Assembly (NCBI RefSeq): GCF_021261325.1
Contig: NZ_JAJSBI010000036.1
Coordinates: 1-64,000 of the forward strand
Direction: 5' to 3'
DNA length: 64,000 nt
Source: Streptomyces guryensis
GTDB taxonomy: Bacteria > Actinomycetota > Actinomycetes > Streptomycetales > Streptomycetaceae
Numbering within the stretch: the first letter of the stretch is position 1; each line of letters opens with the position of its first letter. Shown here piece by piece: positions 50,058 to 58,033 of the stretch. Below the pieces are notes generated by a model. The model searched no databases. It worked only from the letters and a program-made list of their open reading frames with translations, and had not been told where the DNA came from. A program made the translations under genes and the position numbers.

Positions 50058-50285
50058 GGTGACGGCTGCTGCCGCCGTACGGCGGTGACCACTGTCGTAC
50101 GACGGTGACCGCTGACGCACGGTGGTGACGGCTGCTGCTGTACGACGGTGACCGCTGACGCACGACGGTGACGGCTGCTGCTGTACGACGGTGACCGCTG
50201 ACGCACGGCGGTGACGGCTGCTGCTGCTGCTGTACGACTGTGACCGCTGACGCACGGCGATGACCGCCGCCGTACGACGGTGACG
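50058..50285. repeat. 43-bp minisatellite after the MFS gene
   Basis: Units beginning GTGACGGCTGCTGCTGTACG recur at 50125, 50168 and 50211 (period 43), with partial units on both sides. Each unit contains two related sub-motifs (TACGACGGTGAC and GCACGGCGGTGAC). The third has an extra CTGCTG. No gene lies here. Confidence 0.88.
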
Positions 50286-50299
50286 GCCCAAGGGACAGT

Positions 50300-50331
50300 G
50301 GCCCCGGCCCCTGGCAAGGGGTGCCGGGGCC
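50300..50331. terminator. Bidirectional terminator
   Basis: GGCCCCGG / CCGGGGCC outer stem with an inner CCCCT...AGGGG stem, between convergent MFS and acyl-CoA ligase genes. Confidence 0.75.
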
Positions 50332-50336
50332 GTCTC

Positions 50337-51992
50337 TCAGAGCTTGGTTACGTCCAGCTCCCCCTCCGCGTACTTCTTGCGCAGGACCTTCTTGTCGAAC
50401 TTGCCCACGCTCGTCTTCGGCACCGACTCGATGATCGTCCAGCGCTCCGGGAGCTGCCATCTGGCGATGTGGCCCTCGTCGGCAAGGAAGGCGCGCAGGG
50501 TCTCGAAGTCGGCGGTGGAGCCCTCCTTCAACACGACCGTGGCCAGCGGGCGCTCGCCCCACTTCTCGTCGGGGACGGCGACCACGGCGGCCTCGGCGAC
50601 ATCCGGGTGGGACATCAGGGCGTTCTCGAGATCGACGGAGGAGATCCACTCGCCGCCGGACTTGATCACGTCCTTGGCGCGGTCGGTGAGGGTGAGGAAG
50701 CCCTCGGGGGAGATCGTCCCGACGTCCCCCGTCTTGAGCCAGCCGTCCTCGCTGAACTTGTCGGCCGGGCGCAGGGGTTCGGCGCCGGGGCCGTTGTAGT
50801 AGGCGCCCGCGATCCAGTTGCCGCGGACCTCCAGCTCACCGGCGGACTCGCCGTCCCAGGGGAGGCGCTCGCCGCCGGGGCCGCTGAGGCGGGCCTCGAC
50901 GCCGGCCGGGAAACGGCCCTGGGTCAGGCGATACGCGAACTCCTCCTCGGTGCCGACCGCGTGGGCCGGCGGGCGGGCCACCGTGCCGAGCGGGGAGGTC
51001 TCCGTCATGCCCCAGGCGTGACAGACCCGCATGCCCAGCTTGTCGAAGGCCTCCATGAGGGAGGGCGGACAGGCCGAGCCGCCGATGGTGACCTGGGTGA
51101 GGGAGGAGACGTCCCGCGGCTTGGCGGTCAGCTCGGCGAGCAGGCCCTGCCAGATGGTGGGGACGGCCGCCGCATGGGTCGGGCGCTCGGACTCGATCAT
51201 CTCGGCGAGCGGCGCCGGCTGCAGGAAGCGGTCCGGCATCAGCAGGTTGACGCCGGTCATGAAGGTGGCATGCGGCAGGCCCCAGGCGTTGACGTGGAAC
51301 TGGGGGACCACGACGAGCGAGGTGTCCTGGTCGGTCAGGCCCATCGACTGGGTCATGTTGACCTGCATGGAGTGCAGATAGATCGAACGGTGGCTGTACA
51401 CCACGCCCTTGGGGTCGCCCGTGGTGCCGGAGGTGTAGCACATGGCGGCGGCCTGGCGTTCGTCCAGCTCCGGCCAGTCGTAGGCGGTCGGCCTGTCCGC
51501 GATCAGCTCCTCGTACTCGTGCACCCGGGGGCGGGCACCGTCGAGGAGGGAACGGTCGCCTGGGCCGGTGACGACGATGTGCTCGATCGCGGGCAGCTTC
51601 GGCAGCAGCGGGGCGAGCAGCGGGAGCAGCGAGCCGTTGACGATGACGACCTTGTCGTCCGCGTGGTTGACGATCCAGACCAACTGCTCGGCCGGCAGAC
51701 GGAGGTTGAGGGTGTGCAGCACCGCGCCCATGGAGGGGATCGCGAAGTACGCCTCGACATGCTCGGCGTTGTTCCAGGCGAGGGTCGCCACGCGGTCGGC
51801 GTCCGCGACGCCGAGTTCCTCGCGCAGCGCGTGCGCGAGCTGGGCCGCGCGGGCTCCGATCTCGGCGAAGGAGCGGCGGTGCGGCTCGCCCTCACCGGTC
51901 CAGGTGGTCACCTGCGATGTCCCGTGGACCGTCGACCCGTGGGTCAGGATCCTCGAGATCAGCAGCGGTACGTCCTGCATCGTGCTCAGCAC
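50337..51992 (-). CDS. Fatty-acyl-CoA ligase (AMP-dependent synthetase)
   Basis: A 551-residue adenylating enzyme activating a medium- or long-chain acid as acyl-AMP, then acyl-CoA. The P-loop-like AMP motif MCYTSGTTGDPKGVVYSHRS (about residues 182-201), A5-type GMTETSPLGTVA, A7-type WLKTGDVGTI and C-terminal catalytic Lys in PKTSVGKFDKKVLRKKY are all intact. GTG 51992 has GGGAGG five bases upstream and is preferred over ATG 52013. Single gene between a terminator and a sigma-factor gene. Confidence 0.94.
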   Translation of the reverse strand: MLSTMQDVPLLISRILTHGSTVHGTSQVTTWTGEGEPHRRSFAEIGARAAQLAHALREELGVADADRVATLAWNNAEHVEAYFAIPSMGAVLHTLNLRLPAEQLVWIVNHADDKVVIVNGSLLPLLAPLLPKLPAIEHIVVTGPGDRSLLDGARPRVHEYEELIADRPTAYDWPELDERQAAAMCYTSGTTGDPKGVVYSHRSIYLHSMQVNMTQSMGLTDQDTSLVVVPQFHVNAWGLPHATFMTGVNLLMPDRFLQPAPLAEMIESERPTHAAAVPTIWQGLLAELTAKPRDVSSLTQVTIGGSACPPSLMEAFDKLGMRVCHAWGMTETSPLGTVARPPAHAVGTEEEFAYRLTQGRFPAGVEARLSGPGGERLPWDGESAGELEVRGNWIAGAYYNGPGAEPLRPADKFSEDGWLKTGDVGTISPEGFLTLTDRAKDVIKSGGEWISSVDLENALMSHPDVAEAAVVAVPDEKWGERPLATVVLKEGSTADFETLRAFLADEGHIARWQLPERWTIIESVPKTSVGKFDKKVLRKKYAEGELDVTKL

Positions 51993-52150
51993 GGTGTCCT
52001 CCCGGGGCGACATTGCCTACGCGGCGGCAAGGGTTGCGCTGATTCTGCGCACATACCGCTTGGTATGTCACTAGGTGCCGATGATCGATCGCATCACGTC
52101 GGCCCCCAATAGCCACCAGGTCGGCCCTCGACGGGCACCAGGTAGCCGCA

Positions 52151-52708
52151 TTACCGCACAAGTCCCAGCTCAGGATCCTCGCGCAGCTTGCCCAGCGCAC
52201 GCGACACCGCCGACTTCACCGTACCCACCGACACACCGAGCACCTCGGCCGTCTGGACCTCGCTGAGGTCCTCGTAGTACCTGAGGACGACCATCGCCCG
52301 CTGCCGGGCCGGCAGCTTCATGATCGCCCGCCACATCGCGTCGTGCAGCGCCTGGTGCTCGGCCGGGTCGTTCCCGCCCCGCACGGGCTCCGGCTCGGGC
52401 AGCTCCTCGCACACGAACTCGTCGACCCTGCGCTTGCGCCACTGCGAGGTACGCGTGTTCAGCAGCGCACGGCGCACATAGCCGTCGAGCGCACGGTGGT
52501 CCTCGATCCGCTCCCAGGCGACATACGTCTTGGTGAGCGCGGTCTGCAGCAGGTCCTCCGCGTCGCTCGGGTTCGCGGTCAGCGACCGGGCGGTACGCAG
52601 CAGCACCGGCTGCCGGGCCCTCACGTACGACGCGAACGACGGATACGGGAGGGTCAGCGCCGCTGGCTCTGCAGCGGTCGACGCGCTGGTGCAGACGGGT
52701 GTGGTCAT
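52151..52708 (-). CDS. SigE-family ECF-like sigma factor
   Basis: A 185-residue sigma-70 family protein with regions 2 (FASYVRARQPVLLRTARSLT, DAEDLLQTALTKTYVAWERI) and 4 (LPARQRAMVVLRYYEDLSEV, VLGVSVGTVKSAVSRALGKL). It belongs to the actinobacterial SigE family of the ECF group, which usually lack a linked anti-sigma factor; none is adjacent here. By position it corresponds to the S. coelicolor gene near SCO4005. ATG start at 52708. Confidence 0.93.
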   Translation of the reverse strand: MTTPVCTSASTAAEPAALTLPYPSFASYVRARQPVLLRTARSLTANPSDAEDLLQTALTKTYVAWERIEDHRALDGYVRRALLNTRTSQWRKRRVDEFVCEELPEPEPVRGGNDPAEHQALHDAMWRAIMKLPARQRAMVVLRYYEDLSEVQTAEVLGVSVGTVKSAVSRALGKLREDPELGLVR

Positions 52709-52888
52709 GGCTCCACGCTATGAGCGGGGGCACCTCCCGCTCATCGGCCGCAGGTCCCGAAGCCGAGTCCCCCTCAGGTTGTAGGGGTGGAGGTAGCTGC
52801 ACCTCCTGTAGGTGGACGAGCGGCCCCGGGGTACTGCGGGATGACCCCTGGGGGCCGCCCTGCCACCAGGGCTCCCGGGCCCAGCCGC

Positions 52889-54055
52889 TCAGCCGTCCGC
52901 GGTCAGGACCAGGCCGGATGTGGGCACGCCGGTTCCTGCGGTGACCAGAACCCGTGCGGCCCCCGGTATTCGGTTCACGGCCGTCCCGCGCAGCTGCCGT
53001 GCCCCCTCCGCAATCCCGTTCATCCCATGGAGGTATGCCTCCCCGAGCTGCCCTCCGTGCGTATTGATCGGCAACGACTCCCCTGCCACGAAGTCCGCCG
53101 CCTCCCCTTTCCCGCAGAAACCGAACTCCTCCAGCTGCATCAGCACAAACGGAGTGAAGTGGTCGTACAGGATCGCCACGTCCATGTCGGCCGGCGTCAG
53201 CCCGGAGGTGCGCCACAGCTGGCGGGCGACCACCGACATCTCCGGCAGTCCTGTCAGGTCGTCGCGGTAGAAGCTCGTCATCTGTTCCTGCGCCCGGCCC
53301 GCGCCCTGTGCCGCCGCCGCTATGACGGCGGGCGGGTGGGGCAGATCGCGGGCCCGCTCCACCGAGGTGACGACGATCGCCTGGCCGCCGTCCGTCTCCT
53401 GGCAGCAGTCCAGGAGTCTCAGCGGCTCGACTATCCAGCGCGAGGCGGCGTGATCGGCGAGGGTGATCGGGCGGCCGTGGAAGTACGCCGCAGGGTTCGT
53501 CGCCGCGTACTTCCGGTCGACCACCGCCACATGCCCGAACGCCTCCGGGGTCAGGCCGTATGTGTGCAGATACCGCTGCGCGGCCATCGCCACCCAGGAC
53601 GCCGGGGTCAGCAGCCCGAACGGCAGCGACCAGCCGAGTGCCGCGCCCTCCGCCGACGGCTCCCGGTGCTGCACCCCGGTGCCGAAGCGGCGGCCCGACC
53701 TCTCGTTGAACGCCCGGTAGCAGACCACGACCTCCGCGATCCCCGTCGCCACCGCGAGCGCCGCCTGCTGGACCGTCGCGCAGGCCGCGCCGCCGCCGTA
53801 GTGGATGCGGGAGAAGAAGGACAGTTCACCGATCCCGCAGGCCTGGGCCACGGTGATCTCCGGGCTGGTGTCCATCGTGAACGTGACCAGCCCGTCCACG
53901 TCCCCCGGTGTCAGACCGGCGTCGTCCAGCGCGGCCCGTACCGCTTCCACGGCCAGCCGCAGCTCGCTGCGCCCGGAATCCTTGGAGAACTCGGTGGCCC
54001 CGATGCCGGCGACCGCGGCCCGCCCGCCGAGTCCGTCCCGGGTGCGGACGCTCAT
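52889..54055 (-). CDS. Ltp2-like lipid-transfer/thiolase-fold aldolase
   Basis: A 388-residue thiolase-superfamily protein. Motifs: RAAVAGIGATEFSKDSGRSE, HYGGGAACATVQQAALAVAT (the usual thiolase Cys position), and GQLGEAYLHGMNGIAEGARQ; the thiolase C-terminal Cys is absent, as in Ltp2. In steroid and bile-acid degraders Ltp2 is the retro-aldolase that works with ChsH2. Tyr in ILYDHFTPF and in GEAYLHG are candidate catalytic tyrosines. The start overlaps the preceding MaoC gene by 4 bp. Third gene of a coupled operon; exact substrate not known. Confidence 0.82.
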   Translation of the reverse strand: MSVRTRDGLGGRAAVAGIGATEFSKDSGRSELRLAVEAVRAALDDAGLTPGDVDGLVTFTMDTSPEITVAQACGIGELSFFSRIHYGGGAACATVQQAALAVATGIAEVVVCYRAFNERSGRRFGTGVQHREPSAEGAALGWSLPFGLLTPASWVAMAAQRYLHTYGLTPEAFGHVAVVDRKYAATNPAAYFHGRPITLADHAASRWIVEPLRLLDCCQETDGGQAIVVTSVERARDLPHPPAVIAAAAQGAGRAQEQMTSFYRDDLTGLPEMSVVARQLWRTSGLTPADMDVAILYDHFTPFVLMQLEEFGFCGKGEAADFVAGESLPINTHGGQLGEAYLHGMNGIAEGARQLRGTAVNRIPGAARVLVTAGTGVPTSGLVLTADG

Positions 54056-54468
54056 CCGGCACCCCCGGGGCCTTCCGCGGGGACGGTGACCGTCACCGTA
54101 CCCGTGACATGGCTGCCGATGGCGTTCGCGCCCACGACCCGGACCGTCGCCGTATCGCCGTCGGCCTGCTCGACGACCTTCTCCACCGTGCCCGTCAGCA
54201 CCATTGTGTCCCCCGGATAGTTGGGCGCGCCCAGCCGTATGGCGACTTTGCGCAGTTCTGCGGTCGGGCCGAAGTGGTCGGTGATGTAGCGGCCGACCAG
54301 GCCGTTCGTCGTCAGGATGTTCATGAAGATGTCCGGGGAGCCCTTCTGCCGGGCCAGCTCGGCGTCGTGGTGCACGTCCTGGTAGTCGCGGGAGGCGATG
54401 GCGCCGGCCACGATCAGGGTGCGGGTGATCGGGATCTCCAGCGGCGGTAGCTTCTCACCGGCCCTCAT
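54052..54468 (-). CDS. MaoC-like dehydratase (ChsH1-like)
   Basis: A 138-residue single hot-dog hydratase domain: LPPLEIPITRTLIVAGAIAS, then the catalytic-type ASRDYQDVHHDAELARQKG (Asp/His pair) and FMNILTTNGLVGRYITDHFG. In steroid side-chain degradation ChsH1 pairs with ChsH2. Overlaps both neighbours by 4 bp, so a fixed stoichiometric complex is likely. Confidence 0.85.
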   Translation of the reverse strand: MRAGEKLPPLEIPITRTLIVAGAIASRDYQDVHHDAELARQKGSPDIFMNILTTNGLVGRYITDHFGPTAELRKVAIRLGAPNYPGDTMVLTGTVEKVVEQADGDTATVRVVGANAIGSHVTGTVTVTVPAEGPGGAG

Positions 54469-55409
54469 ACGGTCTCCTCCTCCCGGGCGCGGAACACCGG
54501 AAGCACCAACTCATCGTCGTACACCTGGAATTCGAGCCGAACGGGCATCCCGATCCGCACCTTGTCGCACGGCACTCCGACCACATCGCTGATCATCCGC
54601 ACGCCTTCGGCGAGTTCTATGAGGGCGACCGCGTAGGGAGGGGAGAAGGCCGGGAAGGGCGGGTGGTGCATGACGACGTACGAGTACACCGTCCCCTCGC
54701 CGCTCGCCTCGACCGTGTCCCAGTCCGGGCTACCGCACTTGTTGCAGCCCGGCAGCCAGGGGAAGCGGAGGGTCGCGCAGTCGGTGCAGCGCTGGATGAG
54801 CAGTCGGTGGCGCTCGACACCTTCCCAGAAGCCGGCGTTGTCACGGTTGACGACGGGGCGCGGGCGCCTGGCGGCCTGCTCCGGCTTCCTCCGGCGCACA
54901 GGGGCGTACTTGAGGATGCGGAAGCGGTGTGTGCCCACGAGGGCCCGGCCAGCCCGGACGTCCGTCCGTGTCGTGACGAAGTACCCCGTGCCCAGCTTCG
55001 TCGTCTTCCGCTCGGACACCGACTCGATCACCGTGTCGAAGGTGATCTCGTCCCCGGGGCGCAGTGGTCGCACGTACTCCTGCTCGCAGTCGGTGGCGAC
55101 GACCGAGGTGCAGCCCGCCTCGTCGAGCAGGGTGAGCAGTTCGTCGTAGTCCCCCGTGCGTCCCTCGTGGCCGGAGAGGCCGCCCATGGTCCATGCCTGG
55201 AGCATGGTGGGAGGGGCGATGGCGTCGGGGCCCGCATAGGCGGGATTGGTGTCTCCCATCGCCTCGCACCAGTGCCGGATCATGGGCGTGTTGACGGGGT
55301 CCCTGCCTCTGCCGGAAACGGTGGCGCGCCGCCCCTCGTAGGCCTTCAGCCGTGCCCCCAGCTCGTCCTCGCTCAACGTCGCCCCCTTGCCGTCTCCTGC
55401 ATCGCTCAT
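54465..55409 (-). CDS. MaoC-N / DUF35 OB-fold fusion (ChsH2-like)
   Basis: A 314-residue protein. Residues 1-165: MaoC N-terminal-type hot-dog fold (MIRHWCEAMGDTNPAYAGPD, PPTMLQAWTMGGLSG). Residues about 180-305: DUF35 with a zinc ribbon (IQRCTDCATLRFPWLPGCNK...CG) and OB fold (GEGTVYSYVVMHHPPFPAFS). In ChsH2 the DUF35 part docks the Ltp2 aldolase, and the gene order ChsH2-ChsH1-Ltp2 matches the mycobacterial order. Start chosen at ATG 55409; short GATG repeats upstream hide a clear ribosome site. Confidence 0.88.
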   Translation of the reverse strand: MSDAGDGKGATLSEDELGARLKAYEGRRATVSGRGRDPVNTPMIRHWCEAMGDTNPAYAGPDAIAPPTMLQAWTMGGLSGHEGRTGDYDELLTLLDEAGCTSVVATDCEQEYVRPLRPGDEITFDTVIESVSERKTTKLGTGYFVTTRTDVRAGRALVGTHRFRILKYAPVRRRKPEQAARRPRPVVNRDNAGFWEGVERHRLLIQRCTDCATLRFPWLPGCNKCGSPDWDTVEASGEGTVYSYVVMHHPPFPAFSPPYAVALIELAEGVRMISDVVGVPCDKVRIGMPVRLEFQVYDDELVLPVFRAREEETV

Positions 55410-55465
55410 CACCCGTCGCTCGTCGCACATCGCCCATCGCACATCGCACATCGCACTGACACTTC
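55390..55465. repeat. Short GATGNGCGA repeats before the ChsH2-like gene
   Basis: On the minus strand GATGTGCGAT and variants (GATGGGCGA, GATGTGCGA, GACGAGCGA, GATGAGCGA) follow each other at 8-10-bp spacing, covering the leader and the start codon. Confidence 0.75.
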
Positions 55466-55659
55466 TGGTACACCGCGGCAGCCGAGCGGGTTCCCTCGTC
55501 CCCCGTCAGAGTTTCTGACTGTCCGTCAGATAAAGTGGGCTGTCAAGGTCGGCGGTCCGCAAGCGAAAACGCCTGCGCGGCGGCACCGAAGTACCGCCGC
55601 GCAGACGCCCTTGCACCCCATGCAGCACACCCCGACCCGCTTGAGTCAGGGCACTCGGC

Positions 55660-55971
55660 TCACCAGAGCTCGGTGAAGTTGATGGCCACGTTCTTGTTCC
55701 CCTGGTTGACGGCCGTGAACGCGGAGCCCTTGACCTGGGCGGTGTTGCTCTGGTTCGAGGCGCCGGAGCCGACCGCGTTCTGCTGCGTGGTCGAGGAGTT
55801 GCCGGTGTTGTTGTGTCCGACACCGCCGCCGACGACGCTTGCGACACCCGCGTTCGATCCGTTGTCCGCGATGGCACCGTTGCCCGCCGCCGCGACGCCG
55901 GTGAAGAGTGCGGCTGCCAGCGGAAGGGCGGAGACGGCGGCGATGACGCGGGCGGTACGGATGCTTGCCAT
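55660..55971 (-). CDS. nepA: Small secreted NepA-like cell-wall protein
   Basis: A 103-residue precursor with GGAGGA five bases before ATG. Signal peptide ASIRTARVIAAVSALPLAAA, cleavage near GVAAAG. The mature chain lacks Cys and is rich in Asn, Gly, Ser, Gln and Thr (NGAIADNGSNAGVASVVGGG, NNTGNSSTTQQNAVGSG), ending in a hydrophobic INFTELW. Composition and position near the SigE-family sigma gene fit NepA (SCO4002), the SigN-dependent insoluble wall protein that helps spores stay dormant. Identification rests on memory of synteny. Confidence 0.62.
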   Translation of the reverse strand: MASIRTARVIAAVSALPLAAALFTGVAAAGNGAIADNGSNAGVASVVGGGVGHNNTGNSSTTQQNAVGSGASNQSNTAQVKGSAFTAVNQGNKNVAINFTELW

Positions 55972-56301
55972 GTTGTTCCTCCAGAACACCAACGTGAAGT
56001 ACGGCTGATACCAAGGCGGTTGGCCGACCACCCCGGCGGTGTGCACGACGTCGCAAGATCAGAGTTGCCCACCACCCCCCGGCGAACCACACCGGAACGC
56101 ACGATTCCTCCTCAAGTGCTACGACAAGTCGATAAACCCCTATCGCCACTTTCAAGGCCCCTTTAGGGACAGTACGGACGTCTAAACCCCAAGCGCCGCA
56201 AGGGGTGCAGCGGTCGGCACTTTTCCGGCCAACCTCCACATCCCGGCGCGTCGCCACCGCCCCCTCTTCCCTTTTTCGAACGTACGTACGAGCATAGAGG
56301 T

Positions 56302-57171
56302 ATGGCCACCACCGACCGGCAGGCCACGACGCTGGCCCTCGCACACGCCCTGTCAGTCGCCGAGCGCGGACTGGCCGTCATCCCCCTGTCCCGGACGAAA
56401 CTCCCGGCCCTGCGCTCCCCTCACCACGACGACCCCGCACCCCAGACCTGCCACGGCGAGTGCGGCCGCCTCGGACACGGGGTGTACGACGCCTCGACCG
56501 ACCCGGCACGCATCCGCGAACTGTTCGCCGCGGCCCCCTGGGCGACCGGCTACGGCATCGCCTGCGGGCTTCCGCCCCACCACCTGATCGGCGTCGACCT
56601 CGACACGAAGTCCGGTACGGACTCCTCGGCAGCCCTGCGCGAACTGGCCCTGCGCCACCTCTTCACGATCCCCGAGACGGTCGTCGTCCTCACCCCCAGC
56701 GGCGGCCGGCACCTCTGGCTGAGCGGCCCACCCGACGCCGCCGTCCCCAACTCCGCCGGCCGCCTCGCCCCCGGCATCGACATCCGCGGCGCCGGCGGCT
56801 ACCTCGTTGGCCCCGGCTCCCGCACCGACCACGGCGTCTATGCGGCGGCCCCCGGCACCGCCCATCTCGCGCCCGCCGCCTGCCCTCCTGCCCTCCTGCG
56901 TCTCCTGCTCCCGCCGCCGCGCCCCGCCCACCCCTCGACCCACCCGTCGGCCGGCGACCACGGCCAGGGCCTGGTCCAGTTCGTCTTCGCCGCGCACGAG
57001 GGGCAGCGCAACACCCGACTGTTCTGGGCCGCCTGCCGCGCATACGAGAACGGCATCGGGCCGGCCCTGGTCGCGCCCTTACTGGACGCGGCCCTCAACA
57101 CCGGCCTGTCCGAACGCGAGGCGCGGGCCACGATCGCGTCGGCGGCGCGGATGACGGGGCACCGGCCGTGA
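56302..57171 (+). CDS. Bifunctional DNA primase/polymerase-domain protein
   Basis: A 289-residue protein of the prim-pol (AEP) superfamily. N-terminal GLAVIPLSRTKLPAL, then GYGIACGLPPHHLIGVDLDT with the catalytic acidic pair (VDLD), TPSGGRHLWLSG with the conserved His, and GIDIRGAGGYLVGPGSR. A small helical C-terminal part (residues about 225-289) is not a helicase. The gene stands outside any plasmid or phage context; a replication or repair role is inferred. Confidence 0.88.
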   Translation: MATTDRQATTLALAHALSVAERGLAVIPLSRTKLPALRSPHHDDPAPQTCHGECGRLGHGVYDASTDPARIRELFAAAPWATGYGIACGLPPHHLIGVDLDTKSGTDSSAALRELALRHLFTIPETVVVLTPSGGRHLWLSGPPDAAVPNSAGRLAPGIDIRGAGGYLVGPGSRTDHGVYAAAPGTAHLAPAACPPALLRLLLPPPRPAHPSTHPSAGDHGQGLVQFVFAAHEGQRNTRLFWAACRAYENGIGPALVAPLLDAALNTGLSEREARATIASAARMTGHRP

Positions 57172-57226
57172 GGCCGGACGAGACATTGAGCACCTGAGCA
57201 ATTGAGTACTTGAGCAGAGGACGTCC

Positions 57227-57694
57227 ATGCACGACCGCCCCAGAGCGCGGACCATGTCGCTGGCCCGCGTGGTCCTCTGCTCCGGCCGCTCCGTCGACCT
57301 CGCCGAACTGCGGCTGTCGTCGACGTACCGAGGAATGACGGAGGGCCACCCCGGCTACCCCTGCAGGCCGGTCAACGAAATGGTGATCAAGGGCCTGCTC
57401 AGCACCGCCGAACGCACGTCCTTTGCCACCCCGGTCCACCTCGTTCCGCCCCCACGCGAATACCCGGACCAGTACGCGGGCGCCTTCGGCCCCGTCGAGG
57501 TCCTGCCGTCCGTCGCCTGCGTGGGCTCTTTCCGCTCAACGGCACTGGACCCGTCCCACGACCCGATCCTGTACCGCTCGGCCCTGACCGTCATCTGGTT
57601 CCAGCAGAGCGCCTGGGTACCGAGCGAGTGCGATGCGGAGGGGGCCTTGCGAGAAGTGGACTGGGAGGGATTGGCGCGGGACTGCGAGCTTTAG
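57227..57694 (+). CDS. Conserved hypothetical protein
   Basis: 155 residues, soluble. Motifs ARVVLCSGRSVDLAELRLSS, MTEGHPGYPCRPVNEMVIKG, VEVLPSVACVGSFRSTALDP and LTVIWFQQSAWVPSECD suggest a compact alpha/beta domain; not recognised beyond Streptomyces-type hypotheticals. ATG 57227 has GGAC-type ribosome site; ATG 57254 is an alternative. Downstream of the prim-pol gene by 55 bp. Confidence 0.75.
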   Translation: MHDRPRARTMSLARVVLCSGRSVDLAELRLSSTYRGMTEGHPGYPCRPVNEMVIKGLLSTAERTSFATPVHLVPPPREYPDQYAGAFGPVEVLPSVACVGSFRSTALDPSHDPILYRSALTVIWFQQSAWVPSECDAEGALREVDWEGLARDCEL

Positions 57695-57832
57695 CCGACC
57701 GGGACCGGCCTCGCACCCGTTCGATCGGCCAGGCGATCATCCCTGCGGCGCCGGTGCGAACTCAGTGGCATCGGTGCCGGCGCGGGCACAGACCACGGAT
57801 GGGGAAGCGTGTTGTTGCCACACAGAGCAAGA

Positions 57833-57869
57833 GAGCCTTGGTGCCGGAATCATTCCGGCACCAAGGCTC
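57833..57869 (-). terminator. Terminator of tRNA-Ser(TGA)
   Basis: Perfect 18-bp stem (GAGCCTTGGTGCCGGAAT and complement) around one base, 10 bp after the minus-strand tRNA; usable in both directions. Confidence 0.88.
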
Positions 57870-57878
57870 GACCACCTG

Positions 57879-57963
57879 CGGTGGGTGTGGGATTTGAACC
57901 CACGGTGACTCGCGCCACGACGGTTTTCAAGACCGTTCCCTTAGGCCGCTCGGGCAACCCACC
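57879..57963 (-). tRNA. tRNA-Ser(TGA)
   Basis: Minus strand: acceptor GGTGGGT/ACCCACC with discriminator G, anticodon stem ACGGT/ACCGT with loop CTTGAAA (anticodon TGA), long variable arm, T-arm GTGGG TTCAAAT CCCAC. 85 nt. Reads UCA/UCN. Confidence 0.97.
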
Positions 57964-58033
57964 CCGCTGCCGCCCACCAGGGGCGGAGCGGGTACAGCGT
58001 ACCGGGCGCGGGCGTCGGATGTGGGCCGTGGTG

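Noticed and set aside
50125..50253. 43-bp repeats as a CRISPR-like array
   Set aside because: No spacer diversity and no cas genes; it is a tandem minisatellite.
48797..50317. 506-residue minus-strand frame with SerValThrVal-type repeats
   Set aside because: Antisense of the MFS gene plus translated minisatellite; not a real repeat protein.
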